Positions 12,640-23,130 are shown, numbered from the stretch's first letter. The stretch is 64,000 nt of DNA from Theobroma cacao (GCF_000208745.1 NC_030850.1:18431979-18495978), one strand, 5' to 3'. The notes: generated by a model not told the origin, from the letters alone. Numbers and translations are program-made.

Positions 12640-13345
12640 ATATTCAACATGTATCGATACATTTGTCCAAGTATTGTTTCATCCATCTAAGTATCGATAA
12701 AAATGAAAATATATCGATGCTTGTTCTTTAAAAGGTCAAAATTTTAAAAGTCAAACTTCATGTATCTAAACATTGTCAAAATGTATCAATGGATTCTCAA
12801 CATGTTAGCTTTAACAATTGACCTTAAGTTTTGAAATGACTTAAACAAATGACTAGAATCGCAAAAACATGTTCTTCAAATATATTTTAAGTCCTCATGA
12901 ACTTTGAAGTAAGATGGCTAAGTGTTTGGAAAATATTAAATGCTAATTAATTGGCTTAAAATCAACACTAATAAGTCATGAGTATCGATACCTCGTAAAG
13001 AAGTATAGATACATTTTGAATAGAGAGTATTCTATTTAAAAAGTATCAATACTTTGCAACAAAGTATCGATGCATTTTGGACAGAAACCATTCTATGTAA
13101 AAACTATTGATACTCAAAGCAAAGTATTGATACCTCATTCATATTATGCATCTGTATCGATACCAACCCTCAAGTCTCAATACCTTGCTACCCGAGGAGT
13201 CTAAGATCAAGAGTCAACTACAAAAAGTATTAATATCCAAAAGAAAAGTCTCGATACATTTCAAACAGAAATCATTTTGTCTTGAAAGTATCGATATCCC
13301 AATGGGAAGTATCGATACTCAAGAAGCCTAGGAGATAAAATATCA
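12640..13345. repeat. Cluster of GTATCGATAC palindromes
   Basis: At least ten full or one-mismatch copies of GTATCGATAC lie here, for example near 12651, 12703, 12984, 13049, 13066, 13156, 13287 and 13309. Many come in pairs flanked by AAAG/CAAAG. The cluster ends about 90 bases before the TATA box at 13436. Confidence 0.85.
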
Positions 13346-13435
13346 ATACCTCAAGATAGATAAGTGTGAAAAAGACATAAATAATGACCATTTTTGGTAC
13401 AAATTGACTTGAATGGCTCCCAAGGACTTCTTGAC

Positions 13436-13443
13436 TATAAATG
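13436..13443 (+). promoter_or_regulatory. Putative LTR TATA box
   Basis: TATAAATG sits downstream of the palindrome cluster and upstream of a pyrimidine-rich stretch, a layout that repeats at 14382 and in the SIRE LTRs. Assigned from position and consensus only. Confidence 0.5.
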
Positions 13444-14137
13444 CAAGTTTTCTACTTGATTTGACAAATAAGAAGGCGCTAAAAAACATTCCTTTGAGCG
13501 AGAGAACAAGAATCATCCTTAAAATCATCAAATTCTTTCTCTCATTTTTATATCTTTTCATTCTATCAGTCATTGAGCTTTGACATTCTTTATTCTTTTG
13601 TTATATTTTTATAAACCTCTTGTACTCATTGAAACTATCAGCCTTCTAAAGGCATTAAAGCTTTGATATCTTCATTCCTGTATGGAATTAAAAGGTTCTA
13701 CCTTAACCTCCAAAAGGCATTGTTGTTTGGTTATACCTTAACCATAGAAAAGGTAAAAGGGTTGAGTTTTAGCCTTTTGCAAAGACTAATGTACAGGTTG
13801 TGCTTAATCCTTAAAAGGCATTAGATATAGTGGATTACAAACTTCTTACTGATCTAAGGGAAAGGACATAGACAAAAAGACCGAACCTCTATAAAACAAA
13901 TGTGTCTAACTTTTCTATGTTCTATTTACATTTGTTTTCATAGAGCAAACTTCTTGGAAAGTGTTTTCTTCCGTATGAAAGTTTTTCAAGAAATAGGTTT
14001 TTCATTAAAGCAAAGCTTTTTAAGTCTCAAACTTAAAAAAAAAAATTAAAATATTCAATTCACCTCCTCCTAAATATCTATTTATTAAGCTTACAAATCT
14101 AACACAACAAAATGCTCAAACTTCTAAATCGAGCTGC

Positions 14138-14300
14138 ATGTATTGATATATTCTCAAAATATATTAATAGATTTTCCATAGAATTGATTCTTTCTAGAAT
14201 CTATCGATACATCTCAAAATGTATTGATAGATTATCACAGGTTTTAAAATTTAATGCAGCTAATGTATTGATACATTTTAAAATTTATCGATATAATGTG
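14138..14300. repeat. TATCGATA/TATTGATA palindrome pairs
   Basis: Three pairs of near-palindromes lie here: TGTATTGATATATTC/AAATATATTAATAG, CTATCGATACATC/AATGTATTGATAG and AATGTATTGATACATTTT/AAATTTATCGATA. They stop about 80 bases before the TATA box at 14382. Confidence 0.75.
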
Positions 14301-14381
14301 ATCATTGAAGCGTAAAATTGACAGCAAAACGACTATTTTTGCTTTTAATGCTCCTCCAACTACCTCCAAAGGCTTCAACAC

Positions 14382-14389
14382 TATAAATA
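14382..14389 (+). promoter_or_regulatory. Putative LTR TATA box
   Basis: TATAAATA in the second copia-LTR-like unit, just downstream of the palindrome cluster. Consensus and position only. Confidence 0.5.
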
Positions 14390-15063
14390 CAAGCTTCCAT
14401 TTCATTAATGAAGGTAAAAAGACTCTGAAACACAACTTCAAGAAAGGATTAAAGCTTCAATCATTTATTTCTTATTTGTTTCTTCTCTAGCATTTAAATT
14501 TTTCAAGTGTAGCATTTGTTTGAGTTTAATGTTCATCTTTCTGTACTCATTTATCCTTGAAAAGGTTTTATGAAGGTAATTCTTGAATCTCAAAAGACAT
14601 ATTTCATAACGGATTTCAAACTCCTTAGCAAGCTAAGGGAGATGATGTAGGTTAGATGCCAAACTTATATAAAACAATCGTGCAAGCTCTTTTTACTCTA
14701 CCTGAAATTCGCACTTCTATTTTAAATTAAATTTTCACATAAACTTTGAGCCAAACTTTATTGATTTTCAAAGTTTGAAAGAGTTTTTAAATTCTATTCA
14801 TATCAAACTTTTTCAATCTTGTAAAATGTTTCAAAGACTGCAATTCACCCTCTCTTGGAATTTCACTATTATTGGAGCTCATTTAAGTAACAAACACTTT
14901 GTAACTCCTTTTGCTAAACATATCTTATTCCATGAACGTTATCTTATTAGTTAATGATAACAATTACAAACATAAGATAAAAAAAGTTTCTATTAATTAA
15001 TGTAATGCTTAAATTAACCCAATGTATTTCTAAACCCAATTGATTGACTTATGGGCTATAACA

Positions 15064-15371
15064 TTATCACTATCAATATTGAGTAAAAATGTCCATTTAT
15101 GTCGATAAAGAAGTTGTCAATATTCGTACATTTAAATAAGTTATCGATTATAGATAGATATATACAAAAAGAAGCACTACAATTCAAACTCGAAATCTCT
15201 ATCTAAATCTCACCCTACCCTCATTGCTTGACTCTTAGTCCTGCTTTGAGTGTTTTAACTTTTCCTTTTGTCTGTTGATGTGCATAGCAATGTCACTTAA
15301 GCTTTAATTGATAAATATGCTGTAGTCACCAAAATCATGTGTAAACGCTATACATATATTATATATAATTA
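15064..15371. other. No gene seen
   Basis: AT-rich intergenic sequence. It contains ATCTCACCCTACCCTCATTG near 15207, but no supported feature. Confidence 0.5.
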
Positions 15372-15760
15372 AAGAGGGGTCAAGTTACATCGGTATAAAA
15401 ACAATTAGTTTTACACTTTTATATAACTTCATCTACATTTAATATTTTAACAAATCGACCATTAGATTTAACAACCTATTTGTATCCATTATGCATGAAA
15501 AATTTCACAACAATCCATTGTCACTATCATATTAATCTAGAAGGTTTTCTTCAATATATTTTTAATTGTCAAAATTTTATTGTATTAAACAGATAGATAT
15601 TTTTAATTCATTCAAAATTTACATGCATGATTTACGTAAATAAAATGTGAAATTTAACAATTAGATTAATAAAATTAAATATAAATAAATCGTATAAAAA
15701 GATGTGCAAAGATGTAAAACTAAATTAGTTTTACACTGATGTAAACGGATTCTTCGTCTA
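15372..15760. mobile_element. MITE-like element with ~40-bp terminal inverted repeats
   Basis: The left end reads GGGGTCAAGTTACATCGGT, then ACAATTAGTTTTACAC. The right end (15700-15750) is its reverse complement with mismatches (TTAGTTTTACACTGATGTAAAC). The interior is AT-rich and noncoding, and TATA-rich sequence flanks both sides. It lies about 1 kb upstream of the glycine-rich gene, the usual setting for MITEs. The superfamily cannot be fixed without a clear target duplication. Confidence 0.6.
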
Positions 15761-16628
15761 TATATATATTCCTTTTTTTAGGTGTGGCAGCTGATTAATT
15801 TCTATAAACAAGAAAGAGGAGAGTTTGTTACGACTTGTTCACGTGCAACATGGCAAACTCTGGTGCAGAAAGGTGAAAAAAGAAAAACGAACTTAGGTTT
15901 TGCAACCCTACAAGGCTAGAAATTAATGCAATGTTATTGTTGAGTGGCATGCTTCAAAAAATGGGGCAAAAAAGGGCTTTCTGGCAACCTCAAAAAATGG
16001 GTTTAACGTTTTTGTCCCTCCCTTTCACCAAAAGGCATTTGAGGGAGGATTATCAGGTTCAAGCCTTCAAACTTGATTGTCACAAGAGGTTGATGATATG
16101 ATCAACGACATGGCTTAGAAAGTTAGAAATGTAATGCAGTTGGTGAATAGTAGATAACCAGATTCTTCTTCAACTAGCACCTACAGCTGTAACAAATTAA
16201 TTGAAAGAACTGACCCTAAAAAGCTATTGTTACCACTTACATTGTTATTAATTCATCCATTAAATTCCTCATCTCAATCGACCAGCCGACATAATTCCTT
16301 TTATTGCCTGTCTGGCATTTTTCCTTTTGCTTGTTTTACTGCTTAATATTAATTTCAGACAAAAAAAGAAACCAATAAAACTTGCTTTAGGAACTGCTCA
16401 TAATTTGTCAAGAATTGTTTGAACTGCTCAAAATTCGTAATTAAATTTGACAGTGGTTAGATGATAATACTACTTTTTTATTTTTTCAGCATAATTTAAT
16501 TAAACTATCAAAATTGAAATCAATCAGAGAGCAAAGCCTCAAAAGAAAATATTAGAGGCACCAAAACCTAGCGGTCACATTTAACTACATTGAATTTTCG
16601 CAACTGTCTCCCATCTGGTGTTTTCCCC
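15761..16628 (+). promoter_or_regulatory. Upstream region of the glycine-rich protein gene
   Basis: No ORF of note. A G-box core CACGTG occurs at 15840-15845, about 880 bases before the start codon. Otherwise the sequence is AT-rich. Regulatory use is inferred only from position. Confidence 0.35.
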
Positions 16629-16637
16629 TATAAAAGG
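16629..16637 (+). promoter_or_regulatory. TATA box of the glycine-rich protein gene
   Basis: TATAAAAGG lies 94 bases upstream of the ATG. This gives an expected transcription start near 16660, in an A/C-rich stretch (CACCAAACAAAACATAG) typical of plant 5' leaders. A CATGCATC (RY-like) word follows at 16650, within the likely initiation region. Confidence 0.75.
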
Positions 16638-16722
16638 AGATTCCCAACACATGCATCAAGCACCAAACAAAACATAGAAAGTAAGAGATTCATAGAGAGT
16701 TTTGCTACGTATAATTAAAGTG

Positions 16723-17046
16723 ATGGCAAAGTGGAGTGCTGTGCTTGTTCTTGCTCTAGTAGTGGTTCAGGCTAGCGCAAGGAATGTGCCTAACGATTCT
16801 GGTCTCAATGACCAAAAGAACTTCCTCACGTATGGTGGCGTTGGCGGCTACTCTGGGATTGGAGCAAACGGAATGCCTATTGGAGGAGTTGGGAGTGTTG
16901 GCGGTATCACTGGCCTCGATGGTACAGGTGGAGTAGGAGGCTTAGCTGGCGTCGGATTTGGAGGTGGTCCTGGTGGTGGCGCTGCTGCCGGAGTTGGAGG
17001 TGGTGCTGGTGGTGGGAGTGGGACCGGTGTCATCCATTTTCCTTGA
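16723..17046 (+). CDS. Secreted glycine-rich cell-wall-type protein, 107 aa
   Basis: Single-exon gene. An upstream in-frame TTG opens the frame at 16702, but the first ATG (16723) starts a clean signal peptide and follows the leader. Residues 1-19 (MAKWSAVLVLALVVVQASA) form a basic start, a hydrophobic core and an AXA-type cleavage site. The mature part starts RNVPNDSG, has a short polar stretch (NDQKNFLTYGG), then a glycine-rich domain (residues ~38-103) built of GGVG, GGxG and GGGxGGG units, and ends VIHFP. This architecture matches small plant glycine-rich or 'putative cell wall protein' families, which act structurally in the wall; the exact role is unknown. There is no cysteine-rich tail or RNA-binding domain. 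TATA and AATAAA signals are correctly placed, the frame is intact, and the coding GC is higher than the surroundings, so it is probably expressed. Confidence 0.9.
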   Translation: MAKWSAVLVLALVVVQASARNVPNDSGLNDQKNFLTYGGVGGYSGIGANGMPIGGVGSVGGITGLDGTGGVGGLAGVGFGGGPGGGAAAGVGGGAGGGSGTGVIHFP

Positions 17047-17236
17047 ACTGATCGGTTTGAATAATTTACCATAATTAGTTTAACTTAGTTTCAGAGTAGT
17101 ATAGCTGCTCAAGAGTGTGTGGCAGTCTAAGTAATGGTTGTTCTGTCGGGACGTCGTGTCCTTTTGTTATGTTTTGGTTTGTGCTTTTGCTCAGTAATTC
17201 GTCGATGTTCTCTTTATGTAGTAGACATTTTACGCA

Positions 17237-17242
17237 AATAAA
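17237..17242 (+). terminator. Poly(A) signal of the glycine-rich gene
   Basis: AATAAA, about 190 bases after the stop codon. It follows a T/G-rich stretch (TTTTGTTATGTTTTGGTTTG near 17161) typical of plant far-upstream elements. Confidence 0.65.
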
Positions 17243-17249
17243 ATAATTC

Positions 17250-17969
17250 CGGCCAGATGCGCACTTGCAATTACTTAAATCTAATACAATATTATAAATA
17301 GATAATATATAGTTCCATTACGTTGATATTTTTATTTTTTATTTTTTTCTGTAAAAACAAATATAAAACAAAACAATGAATGAAACATAAATAAAAAAAA
17401 CTAAAATTATTAATGGGGTCTAAATAACATGCATACATGCTTAGAAAGAAGTCTCTCATCGATGGGTATCATCTAGCTACCTGTTCAACTTTGTTTGAGT
17501 TTTGAAAGACAATTCACATACAAGAAGGCAATCGGCAAATTAAATTATAGTTCAAAAAGCGAAACGGGGAAAAAAAAAAACAGAAACTAATTAACTTACG
17601 TATTGTTGAAATATTCAAACGAAATTATATTTAATATCGAGATTAACATACAAATAAATCACACATTACTTTCATATTACAAAAAAAGTTATTATAAACT
17701 TACGTATTACAAAGAGTATAAAATACACAAAAACAAACATTAAACCCAAGTCATGAAGCAAAACCTAGTTCCATGCCCCCTAATGTTTAAACTCAAGGAA
17801 TTCCTTCTATTTCATAAACCCGGTGTTTCTCATTGAATTCCTTCCGTCCCATATAATCTTGTGTTTACCCCACGGTGAGGACTATCGGAAAGCTAACTTT
17901 ACTGTAATTTCAAATAACATAATTAAAAGAAAATAATAGAAAACCTATTAAACAAGTTAACAAATAAGG
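17250..17969. other. Intergenic, no gene seen
   Basis: AT-rich sequence with poly-A and poly-T runs (for example near 17336 and 17570). No ORF or family is recognised. Confidence 0.5.
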
Positions 17970-18370
17970 AGGGGGTTTGGGTTCTTGGTGGGGATGGACA
18001 CAGGATTAACTTTTGGCATGATTAAGGGATTGGTGAGGTTATATTAAAAGAATGACACGATTGACAAATATGGGGAATGGGAAAACTAGAGGTAATTACA
18101 CAACCTACTCTTATTCTAGAAGCATATTAGAGACCACGAATAGTAAGGCTAGCTTATGGGGAAATCTCTGGCAAGGCCTTGCCCCTATTAAGATATAAAC
18201 CTTTTGTCGGCTTCTATGAAAGGGTAAAATTGCTGTTTGTGAAACACTTATAGGAAGAGATCTCCTTAGATATGATGCTGGTTGTTGTCTTTTATGCAAA
18301 GAAAGAATGTGAATCAATTGGCCACCATTTTTTTTGTTTTTGTTGTTCTAAGATTTGGGATGTCATAATG
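17970..18370 (+). pseudogene. LINE (L1) fragment, zf-RVT region
   Basis: Conceptual translation in shifting frames gives LWGNLWQGLAPIKI, then AVCETLIGRDLLRYDAGCC, then LLCKE, then ESIGHHFF after a frameshift. This is the pattern of the zinc-binding domain that follows the reverse transcriptase in plant L1 elements (the C-x2-C...H..FF segment). An upstream GLGSWWGWTQD-like start is in keeping with the preceding linker. It is a short, old, 5'- and 3'-truncated scrap with no RT motif left. The boundaries are approximate. Confidence 0.65.
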
Positions 18371-19283
18371 TATGAGTCTTGAAACTTAGCCATTTGACAT
18401 AAATAAAGTCGTCATTAATCTCTTTTTGTTTAGTATGATTAACCACCTAGTTGAATCTATTTTTTCTAATGAGATTCTAAGTTTGACTTAGGTTCAGTAA
18501 AAAATTAGATTCCAGTTTACAAAACAGATTAAGTTTGAAAGTACAATTACATGTGAGGAAGGAATTACAATCTCACAACATCCATTCAAATGGTACCTAA
18601 TTAATTATGCGTTTTTTTAGCCTTAATAAATGAATTTTGTTACGATATCCTAGTTTACTTCCCTTAACTATTTCTCCAATTTATTATCATTTTAAAATAA
18701 AAAAATGTCCTCTAATACTTTTGATAAAATTTAGACAGATTTTCTCACTTAAAAATTTTTAAGAAATTATTCCTTATAACATTCTCGAAATTCCATCATC
18801 AAAGGACTTCTATTTATTTTATATTAAACATTCATTATTATATTTACAAAATCTAAATTCTTTATTTATCTATATTCTTCTTAATTATTTATAAATAAAC
18901 CTTTTTGGTAAAAATATTTACGAGATTACCCCCAACCCTTATGGTAAGATCCCATAATTATTTCTACTCTATAAAATTTAAGAAGAATTGCCCCCTACAA
19001 CTTCCCTTAAAAATTTCATTTAAAAAATTTATTTTTAAATAATTACAAATTTTTATTATTTTTTATTTTGTAATTTTATTCTAGCAATTATGGTTGTAAG
19101 AATTTCATCCTAACCTAATTATGACTTAAAAAAAATTAATTTTATTATATTTATGTATTTTCATTAATACCAAAAAAAATGAATAAATGAAGATAAACAT
19201 AAATAAATAAAAGGAGTGACTTGATGGTTTAAGCACATATCTAGTAGGTGGACCAACAATTAAATGGGAGAGGGCATAGTCAA
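18371..19283. other. Intergenic, AT-rich
   Basis: No gene or clear repeat is seen. TTTATTTATAAATA-type sequence dominates. The last five bases before element A (ATGTA, 19284-19288) are its left target duplication. Confidence 0.5.
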
Positions 19284-19288
19284 ATGTA

Positions 19289-20364
19289 TGTTGGTCCCAT
19301 TAATATGTGCTAGAGGGGGGCGGTGAATAGCACAATTTGGCTCTTGACAAGATGTGGAACTAATTTCCAAGACTTAAAAAAGTAAAAACAGAGTATAAGG
19401 TGCACAACAATTTAAAGTGGTTCGGTCCAAGACCTACATCCACTACCTTGATTATCCAACCAAGGATTTTCCCAACGATTCACTAAGAATCCAGTGAAAT
19501 TCATAAGCTTTCACCAAGCTTTTACAATGGCTTTCGCAAGCTCAGCCAAAACCTTTACACTAGTTTTTCATAGGCTCAACTAAAACCCAAAGTGGTTTTC
19601 CAAGGCTCAACCACAACCTATAACATTCAAGCTTTCCCAAGCTTCAACAACCCCTTAGAATGATTCCCTCACTCTAAGTATACAAGAATAGAGGTTAAAG
19701 AAAGTACCTATGGTCACAAGTTGATCTAAATGGTACAAGATTGTGTGCTAAATACAATGACAAAGAGTAGGCGTTTAAGTGCAGACAAGTGCAGTGAAGT
19801 TTTTCTGATTTTCAACTTTTTATAGCTCAAATCACATTCAAGGCTTCAAAAAAACTTGTTTCTTATTGTTAGAAGACCCTTTTATACTTGGAGATGCAAC
19901 TCCGATGGCAGTTTGACAGTTTATGGTTGTTGGAAACAGTTGAGGATGAGTTCTAGCCATTAATCTGTCTTGTAGTGTTTTGGTTCAAATTGCAAACAGA
20001 GAGCTCTTAGTCGACTAACTTGGTTGACTAAGTTGATTCTATTTCTGGTTTGCAGATTTTAGCAAAGGGCACTTAGTCGACTGACTTGGTTGACTAAGTT
20101 TGTTTTGTTTCTCAAACTCTTCAGCCCACCATTTCTCCAATTCGAAATTTGGTTAACCAATGTTCTTCCTTATTTAACCAACATGCTTCCGTCTTGTTAT
20201 TCAGTTACATCTTGTTGATTTTATTCCTCTTTTTCTTTCAAAAATACCCTTTGAAGAGTTAAAAAATTAATTTCATGTATTAATTTCCTTCACACTTAAA
20301 TAAAGGAATTAGATACAAATAAATGGGAATGTTTTATTGTCATCAAAAACTAATGGAGCCAACA
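19289..20364 (-). mobile_element. Element A 3' LTR
   Basis: On the plus strand it starts TGTTGGTCCC and ends GAGCCAACA, next to the polypurine tract at 20365-20378. It is the same length as the 5' LTR. A TATAAAAGG box lies on the minus strand at 19878-19886, and the two palindrome pairs lie at 20006-20100. Confidence 0.92.
20006..20100. repeat. Palindrome pairs in element A 3' LTR
   Basis: CTTAGTCGACTAAC/GGTTGACTAAGTT occurs at 20006-20034, and CTTAGTCGACTGAC/GGTTGACTAAGTT at 20072-20100. They lie 120-215 bases upstream of the LTR TATA box. Confidence 0.85.
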
Positions 20365-20378
20365 ATCTCCCCCTTTTT
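20365..20378 (-). other. Polypurine tract of element A
   Basis: Minus strand AAAAAGGGGGAGAT directly abuts the 3' LTR. It matches the tract of element B at 51990-52003. Confidence 0.85.
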
Positions 20379-21180
20379 GATGATGACAGAACACTCGTTG
20401 ATTAACAACATAATGTCATTTTAAATTTTTTTTAGTTTTCTGCAAGAATTGAGGATTGCTCCCCTTAAGTATAAGCTCCCCCATAGTGTGTGCATATTTT
20501 GCTTATTTTATTTCAGCCAGTTTTATTCTCATCATATAGAAAATGATATTGTATATTTAGAGAATATATATGTGCAGCAATATAGAGTGATTTGCATCCA
20601 AAGATTTTCAGCAACAAGTTTTGATAGATTTTTATCTATTGTTCCAGCAGCTGTTAACAGTCAATTGATTTCAGATTGTGTCTACATCATTCACATTTAA
20701 ATTGATATGCTATATGCTTCATCTATAACTTATTCTCATCAGACATTATATAAACATCATCTATCAGCATGTAAATCCATATCAGCATATTAGCAACAGA
20801 TTTTATTTATGACAGTGAACATATCAAAACATCAGCATACTTTAGTTTACAGTAGTTAAATATCATAAACATATCAGCATTCATATTTCACATACATCCA
20901 TAAAAATAACAAAATTAGAGTTGAGTGTTAAGGTGCCACCAAGGCACAAATAACAGTTGATTAAAAAGTATTTTGAAAATGCCCCTGGACTAGTTTTGCT
21001 TCTTATCTCCTATTTTTCTAATTTCATGCACCCTTGGTTTTGCTTTCTTTCCTTTCCTAATTTCTTGGTTCCTTTATCCTAACATTTTTTTGTTTTTAAA
21101 CATTATTCTCTAGTTCCTGATTCCTGTTCCCCAAGTACCATACTTCTCCCCCTTTTTGTCAACATCAAAGGAGGTGGATT
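20379..21180 (-). other. Element A 3' noncoding region
   Basis: This is the spacer between the third ORF and the polypurine tract. It has no ORF shared with element B. It contains additional polypurine-like tracts read on the minus strand: AAAAAGGGGGAG near 21150, and TGGGGGAGC and AAGGGGAGC near 20460-20485. Their counterparts exist in B. Confidence 0.7.
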
Positions 21181-23130
21181 CTACTCATCGGATGAAGCAG
21201 AGGGTGAGGATTCAGTTCCATAGAAAGGGTTAAGAGGAAACAGAGAGGGTTGTCGGAGAGGAGACGACTTTCTAGGAGAAGAGTCTAGAGAAGATTTGTC
21301 TGAAACATGAACTAGACTGTAAGGAGAAGAGGCTGAAACTGGTTTGGACTTCTCTGTCAATCTAGAAGACTTTCTTCTTTTGAGAAAGGTTGTCTTGGTT
21401 GGCATAGTCTTCCTTCCTTTAGTTGGTTGTTTTGCCTCAACTGGTGGTGTTGTGGTAGCTTCTAATTTCCCTGTTTTTGCCTTTAGTTTGAGAGTTGAGG
21501 CAAGTTTCTTTTCTTTTCTTACATTTGCACCATTCTTCTGAGTTGCTGTCTTGATAGTGTCTTTTTTAGCTTGTTCCTCTCTGACCATTTGATGAAAAAA
21601 GTCCATAATGGAAACTTCCTCTGAATTTGGAAAAGAGGCCTACTGTTTCTTAATTTCTGCACCAGCTAGTTCAGTCCTTTGTTCTGAGTCATTTTTGCTT
21701 TGAGGTTCAAGTGAGGGTGATTTGGCTGGTTGATCAACTCCTTGTGGGGAGTCCTCAGTTTGCAGAACAGGACTGGTAGACTTGTAGGTAGAGCCTTCTA
21801 CTTGACTGCCAGAACTTGCAGACTTCTCTGTTAGCTCTGTTGAACATTCAGCACCTTACTGTGCAAATGCAGTGCTGTATGTGGCAAAACTGTCTACAGC
21901 CACAAGTTCAGACGCCATGTTTTCTTTCTCCTTCAACTTCTTTTCCAACTCAGTGATTTTATCTTCCATTTTCTGTAGCTTCACTCCTTGGTCAGTCAGC
22001 TTACCATCAATCCTCATAAGCAAATTAAAAATCATCTCATTCAAAAATCTGGAAGGAGCTTCTTCAAGTTGAGCAAGTAGACTGTGATCTTTTCTTGGGC
22101 CAGTTTTGGAGGTTTTGATAAGCTTCTCTCCATCGAGCACATACCCTATCTTAATTAAGCTGCCATAATAAATGTCTTGGTCTCTAGTTTTCACCAGGTC
22201 CATATCATACCTTTTAGCCCATATTCCTTTCTTCTGCACAAGGGATGTAATCACATTCACATATGATAGATTTACCTTATCAAGTCTGTAGGCACTTCTC
22301 ATTTTCTCAATCATAAATTTCCCCAGATTTAGAGACACTTCATTAAAAGCATGCTCCATCAACCAAAGATCTTAGAGGCTAATGTAGCTAAAACTTTCAC
22401 TCCTCCCTTGAATATTTGCTACAATGAAGTAATGCAGTATCCTAATATGTGGATTGATTATTAGACCTGAATTACTTTTATAGGAGTATTTTTTTTTTCT
22501 TCCAGTGATGATCTCCCACAGTGAGGACATATCATATTTTTCTAGAAGTTCAAATTCACCTACTTCACCCTGTAATTTCAGCAGGTTCCCTAAATCTCCA
22601 GCAGTCACAATAAACTCTTTTCCATTCAAATAGACATTCAGGCTATCTTCTACATAGTTATCATAATCTACTAATTCCTTTTCTTTCAGAGCAATGCTAG
22701 AGTAAAATTCTTTAACCAGACTTGGACTATATGACCTATTCTTAAAGGTGTTGTAACCTTTAAGTTTAAGCTCATCAAAGTACTCAGATAGACTAGTCTG
22801 GATTTCTACATTTTCCTTAAAACTCTTCCAATCAACAAACTTTCAGCAGGAGATTGGTGCATTTTCTATATTCTTGAATCTATACTTATGCAGCTTATTT
22901 CTAAATTTTGAAAAAGAAGAAGAACTGATACCTTTCTAGAGTGAGGGTTCTGTATCTCTCTTCTTGTGTATTATTTGCTTGTTTTCTCTTAGTTTCTTGG
23001 TTATTTCCTTCACTGAGGCAGGCACAATTTTCTATTTCTTCTTCTGACTTTATGTTCCAATTTCTTACTCCACTAGCCTTTTTCCTTTATTCTTCTCTGA
23101 TACATCTTTACTTTAAGATGTTTTAGCCAT
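21181..23130 (-). pseudogene. Third ORF of element A (env-position ORF), decayed
   Basis: The ORF starts at ATG 23130 (MAKTS) and ends at TAG 21181 (SDE stop), about 650 codons, broken by several stops. Surviving pieces lie at 22372-22629, 21856-22362 and 21181-21606. The middle part (GDLGNLLKLQGEVGEFELLE, then SLWEIITGRKKK, PHIRILHYFI) resembles the 'putative plant transposon protein' domain family. Then comes a heptad-like, charged segment (LTDQGVKLQKMEDKITELEK) predicted as coiled coil. Last is a Lys/Ala/Pro-rich basic region ending in an acidic, Ser-rich tail. SIRE-type elements carry an env-like ORF here. I see no convincing transmembrane segment, so 'envelope' is not supported. Element B has the same ORF. 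Confidence 0.75.

Larger units (their letters stand above)
12520..14104 (+). mobile_element. Copia-LTR-like unit 1
   Basis: The unit has a TATCGATA palindrome cluster (12640-13345), then a TATA box TATAAATG at 13436, then a run with AACTTCTTACTGATCTAAGGGA and ATTCAATTCACCTCC before a possible LTR end CTAACA at 14104. From family knowledge, phrases like GATTACAAACTTCTTA..CTAAGGGA and CAATTCACCYCC are typical of the 3' half of Maximus/SIRE-type LTRs. The left boundary is uncertain. A block near 12448-12520 (TTTTGAAACGACAAGGACAAA) is repeated in altered form near 12828-12860. No ORF is preserved. Confidence 0.45.
14105..14887 (+). mobile_element. Copia-LTR-like unit 2
   Basis: The order of signals is the same as in the preceding unit: TATCGATA palindromes (14138-14300), TATAAATA at 14382, AACTCCTTAGCAAGCTAAGGGA near 14620, and GCAATTCACCCTCTCTTGG near 14841 at the 3' end. 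It appears to be a second, shorter and diverged LTR copy placed head to tail with the first. Its boundaries are approximate and no coding sequence remains. Confidence 0.45.
11352..15063. repeat. Long inverted repeat bounding nested LTR fragments
   Basis: The left arm at 11352-11540 begins TGTTAGAATTGATGTATGC. The right arm at 14888-15063 reads, on the minus strand, TGTTATAGCCCATAAGTC and onward. Shared blocks in opposite orientation include AACTCCTTTTGC, AATAACAATTA versus GATAACAATTA, and an ACCCAAT/CAATTGATTG block. Both arms start with TGTTA, as LTRs do. I therefore read this as two oppositely oriented copies of one LTR family, or a foldback element, with later insertions between. Confidence 0.5.

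Noticed and set aside
16848..17072. Proline-rich 74-codon frame antisense to the glycine-rich gene
   Set aside because: Glycine codons (GGN) read as proline (NCC) on the other strand. It is a shadow of the real gene, with no promoter or leader.
21181..23130. Viral envelope gene
   Set aside because: Position matches the env-like ORF of SIRE elements, but I see no signal peptide, transmembrane helix or glycoprotein features.
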